NCBI RefSeq assembly: GCF_022899245.1
Contig: NZ_JALJAZ010000003.1
Span: forward strand, 162,336-226,335
DNA from: Falsirhodobacter halotolerans
Lineage (GTDB): Bacteria > Pseudomonadota > Alphaproteobacteria > Rhodobacterales > Rhodobacteraceae
Direction of reading: 5' to 3'
Length of the DNA: 64,000 bases
The notes under the pieces: model-generated
Databases searched by the model: none
Told to the model about the DNA's origin: nothing
The model's input: the letters and a program-made list of their open reading frames with translations, nothing else
Shown here: positions 61,463 to 64,000 of the stretch, in pieces
Layout: each line of letters begins with the position of its first letter
Position numbering within the stretch: position 1 is the stretch's first letter
Translations under genes and position numbers: made by a program

Positions 61463-61953
61463 GCGAGCTTCTGAAGGTGGTGCACATCGCGGCGATCGCC
61501 GTGTGGTGTGCGGGGCTGATCAGCCTGCCGTCGCTTTATGTGCAGCGCAAGACGCTGTCCGGTCCGGCCCTGCACCGGCTGCAGCGCATCGTGCGGGCGG
61601 CTTATATCGTCCTCGTCTCCCCCTGTGCCTTCGTGGCGGTCGCCTCGGGGACGGCGCTGATCTTCACCGAACAGGTCTATCAGCCCTGGTTCGCGGCCAA
61701 ACTGGCCTTCGTGGGCGCGCTGGCGTTCCTGCATGTCCTGACCGGCCTCGTGGTCATTCGCCTGTTCCGTGAGGGGGAAACGTATCGCCCCGCCCGCTTC
61801 GTCGTGGCCACGGGTCTGGCCTCGGTGGTGATCCTGTCGATCCTCTGGCTGGTGCTGGCCAAGCCGGTCTTTCCCGGCCTGCAGGACGGATGGTTCCGTC
61901 CCGGCGCGCTGCAGGAAATCATTGCCCCCCTCAATCCTTGGGCGAGATCATGA
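61459..61953 (+). CDS. CopD-like membrane protein
   Basis: A 164-residue protein with four hydrophobic segments. The first reads LLKVVHIAAIAVWCAGLI, with a histidine in the membrane, as in CopD and related haem- or copper-associated proteins. It probably helps deliver copper or haem to the oxidase. It begins in the ctaG stop and overlaps the convergent DUF2231 gene by 23 bases. Confidence 0.75.
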   Translation: MSELLKVVHIAAIAVWCAGLISLPSLYVQRKTLSGPALHRLQRIVRAAYIVLVSPCAFVAVASGTALIFTEQVYQPWFAAKLAFVGALAFLHVLTGLVVIRLFREGETYRPARFVVATGLASVVILSILWLVLAKPVFPGLQDGWFRPGALQEIIAPLNPWARS

Positions 61954-62449
61954 GGCCGATGCCATGATCGAAAATCAGTTTTCCCCCGTGCCAGCCCGCG
62001 ATGCCCGTCATGATGCCCCCCAGCACCGACAGCACCAGCCCATGCGGAAGGATCGCATCCGGGCTGGTCAGCCGCAGGCCCCAATTGGCCCCCGCGATGG
62101 CCACAAGCACCATGCCCGCGATCGCATGTGCCCAACTGGCCGCCCGCGCGCGGATGCCGGGCACGGCCAGCAGCTCCACCGTGCCCACAAGTGCGGCACC
62201 CACCCCGGCCACGAACGCCAGGCCGGACGACCATACGCTGACCCGCACCCAGAACGGATCCCCCCCCCACCAATACAGGATGTCGATGCCCAACGTGCAG
62301 ATCACCAGCGCAATCGGAAAATGGACGGCCATCGCATGAAGCGGATGACCGGCGACCGCGACGGCGGATTGGGTCTCCATCTCCTCCACCTTGGCGATGA
62401 CGGGGTTGTTCTCGCTCTCATGCGTTTCGTTCTCTGTCTCAACCGCCAT
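61931..62449 (-). CDS. DUF2231-type membrane protein
   Basis: A 172-residue protein with a short acidic N-terminus and four hydrophobic segments. GHPLHAMAVHFPIALVI and a later WAHAIAGM carry the conserved membrane histidines of DUF2231, often found in respiratory contexts and possibly haem-binding. ATG 62449 has an ACGGA site upstream. It lies on the opposite strand inside the oxidase cluster, convergent with the CopD-like gene and divergent from coxB. Confidence 0.78.
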   Translation of the reverse strand: MAVETENETHESENNPVIAKVEEMETQSAVAVAGHPLHAMAVHFPIALVICTLGIDILYWWGGDPFWVRVSVWSSGLAFVAGVGAALVGTVELLAVPGIRARAASWAHAIAGMVLVAIAGANWGLRLTSPDAILPHGLVLSVLGGIMTGIAGWHGGKLIFDHGIGLMISPKD

Positions 62450-62497
62450 GCCAAATCCGTTCTGAAAAACTGTGTCGGGGCAGGAAGGTTCACCGCC

Positions 62498-63127
62498 ATG
62501 GTCGGGTTCCCGCTTCTTGGTGTCGCAGGCTGCGCGCGCGATCTGTCCACCCTTCATCCGGCAGGGCCGGTGGCGCAAGGGATTTCCACATTGTGGTGGG
62601 TGATGCTGTGGGGGTCGGTCGCGATCTTCGTGGGGATGATGGCCCTGTTCCTGTGGCTGTGGCTGCGCCCGGGCAGCGGGCAGCGCGTGCCGGCGCAGTG
62701 GTGGATCCTTGGCGGCGGCATCGCCTTTCCCCTGCCGGTAATCCTGATCCTGACCGGTGTCGCATTGTGGCAGGGGGAACGCGCCCTTGGCGGCACCGCC
62801 CCCATCAGGATCGAGGCGGAGGCCGTAATGTGGGAATGGCGCTTTTCCTATCCCGATACGGACATGCCACCGACCGTGAACCAGATGCACATGCCCGCCG
62901 GGCAGGAGGTGGAGATCGTGGTGACAAGTCCCGACGTGATCCACAGCTTCTGGGTGCCCCGTCTGGGCGGCAAGATCGACGCGATTCCCGGCCATGCCAA
63001 CACCATCGTCCTGCAGGCCGACCGGCCCGGCGATTTCGGCGGCGTCTGCGCCGAATATTGCGGGGTGGGGCATCAGGACATGGCCTTCACCGTGACCGCC
63101 CACGATGTCTGGCCGGTGCAGCCATGA
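62498..63127 (+). CDS. coxB: cytochrome c oxidase subunit II
   Basis: A 209-residue protein with a lipobox-like signal (PLLGVAGC, Cys12), two membrane segments (about 31-56 and 70-91) and a periplasmic cupredoxin domain. All six CuA ligands are present: His149, Cys184, Glu186, Cys188, His192 and Met195 (VIHSFW, CAEYCGVGHQDM). It therefore accepts electrons from cytochrome c, not quinol. No fused cytochrome c domain is seen. ATG 62498 is taken because AGGAAG lies upstream; 62420 is an alternative. Coupled to coxA by four bases. Confidence 0.9.
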   Translation: MVGFPLLGVAGCARDLSTLHPAGPVAQGISTLWWVMLWGSVAIFVGMMALFLWLWLRPGSGQRVPAQWWILGGGIAFPLPVILILTGVALWQGERALGGTAPIRIEAEAVMWEWRFSYPDTDMPPTVNQMHMPAGQEVEIVVTSPDVIHSFWVPRLGGKIDAIPGHANTIVLQADRPGDFGGVCAEYCGVGHQDMAFTVTAHDVWPVQP

Positions 63128-64000
63128 CCCCGATCCAACGTCACAACGCGCTTGAACGTATCTGGGGCACCGCCCCCGGATGGGGCCGTCTGGCCGCCGT
63201 CAACCATTCGATCCTGGGCAAGCGGTTCATGATCACCGCGCTGGTCTTCTTCGCGATCGGCGGGCTGCTGGCCATGCTGATCCGCACGCAACTCGCCTCC
63301 CGCGACAGCGTGTTCATGGAGGCGGGGACCTATGCGCAGGTCTTCACCATGCACGGAACGATCATGATGTTCCTGTTCGCCATCCCCTTCTTCGAAGGGT
63401 TGGCGATCTACCTCCTGCCCAAGATGCTAGGGGCCCGCGATCTCGCCTTCCCGCGCCTGACCGCCTATGGCTACTGGTGCTATCTCATGGGCGGATCGAT
63501 CCTGATCATGGCACTTCTTCTGGGGGTCGCGCCGGATGCGGGATGGTTCATGTATGCCCCCCTGTCCTCGGCCACCTACAGCCCCGGCATCAACGCCGAC
63601 ATCTGGCTGCTGGGGATCACCTTCGTGGAGATTTCGGCCCTGTCGGCGGCGGTGGAGATTCTGGTGTCGATCCTTCTGCTGCGCGCGCCCGGCATGTCGC
63701 TGGACCGGATGCCGATCTTCGGCTGGTACATGCTGGTGGTGGCGGGCATGATGCTTGTGGGCTTTCCGCCGCTCATCCTCGGCTCGCTGCTCCTGGAGGC
63801 GGAGCGGGCCTTCGGCCTGCCGTTCTTCGATCCGACGCGCGGCGGTGATCCGCTTCTGTGGCAGCACCTGTTCTGGCTGTTCGGCCATCCGGAGGTCTAT
63901 ATCATCTTCCTGCCCGCCGCCGGGGTTCTGTCGACGCTGATCCCGGTGTTCTCGGGCACGCCGCTGGTTGGATACCGGGCCATCGTCGCGGCGATCGTGG
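63124..64000 (+). CDS. coxA: cytochrome c oxidase subunit I, truncated by window edge
   Basis: The first 292 codons are present. TMHGTIMMFLFAIPFFEG supplies the first haem-ligand His, and WLFGHPEVYIIFLP carries the CuB His cross-linked to Tyr. The protein runs off the right edge. Its start overlaps the coxB stop (ATGA). Together with coxB it forms the proton-pumping core that reduces oxygen to water in the inner membrane. Confidence 0.92.
   Translation, partial: MTPIQRHNALERIWGTAPGWGRLAAVNHSILGKRFMITALVFFAIGGLLAMLIRTQLASRDSVFMEAGTYAQVFTMHGTIMMFLFAIPFFEGLAIYLLPKMLGARDLAFPRLTAYGYWCYLMGGSILIMALLLGVAPDAGWFMYAPLSSATYSPGINADIWLLGITFVEISALSAAVEILVSILLLRAPGMSLDRMPIFGWYMLVVAGMMLVGFPPLILGSLLLEAERAFGLPFFDPTRGGDPLLWQHLFWLFGHPEVYIIFLPAAGVLSTLIPVFSGTPLVGYRAIVAAIV

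Overview
The window is GC-rich alphaproteobacterial DNA, most likely from a member of the Rhodobacterales (Rhodobacteraceae/Paracoccaceae). This is inferred from codon and gene style: tightly overlapping ATGA/GTGA/TGATG operons, many ABC uptake operons, an aa3-type oxidase cluster, and a replication module with divergent rep and parAB. That module suggests the window is part of a large plasmid or chromid rather than the main chromosome. No tRNA, rRNA, CRISPR array or complete insertion sequence was seen.

Layout. (1) 1-1775: tail of a MocR-like regulator, an EamA permease and a small secreted protein. (2) 1776-13613: an FMN alpha-hydroxy-acid dehydrogenase, then a glycan locus. It has four glycosyltransferases and, upstream on the same strand, a 933-residue clan GH-A-like glycosidase fused to RTX repeats. 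The two-gene type I secretion exporter lies divergently. (3) 13741-22763: a dipeptide-type ABC importer interleaved with an acyl-amidohydrolase and RidA, flanked by an IclR regulator and a SelA-like PLP enzyme. Together they read as uptake of an N-acylated amino compound, deacylation, PLP-dependent ammonia elimination and enamine clean-up.

(4) 22783-41457: an amino-sugar locus of about 18.7 kb around an RpiR regulator. Leftwards run an NTF2-like protein, an M81 protein, a D-serine dehydratase/D-threonine aldolase-like enzyme, NagA, a ROK kinase, a Gfo/Idh oxidoreductase and a sugar ABC importer. Rightwards run an SDR, a GH20 hexosaminidase, a second M81 protein, an MFS transporter and CutC; NagB and RidA converge from the far side. 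This covers GlcNAc-oligomer uptake, hydrolysis, phosphorylation, deacetylation and deamination, plus several enzymes that route does not need.

(5) 41522-45670: Rep initiator, an origin-like intergenic region with three 22-bp-phased iterons and nested inverted repeats, then parA and parB. (6) 45671-46372: a gene-poor stretch holding an orphan SOS-box-like motif. (7) 46373-51613: exported superoxide dismutase, an Hsp70-like protein, a CHAP amidase, OxyR and catalase, an oxidative-stress group. (8) 51642-60001: aldose epimerase, a TRIC channel and a ribose-type ABC operon with an oxidoreductase, an isomerase/epimerase and a LacI regulator. (9) 60086-64000: a lytic transglycosylase lipoprotein, then the CtaG/CopD/CoxB/CoxA oxidase cluster, with CoxA cut by the window edge.

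Start sites were moved inwards from the longest open frame wherever a ribosome-binding site, signal peptide or overlap with the upstream stop supported it.
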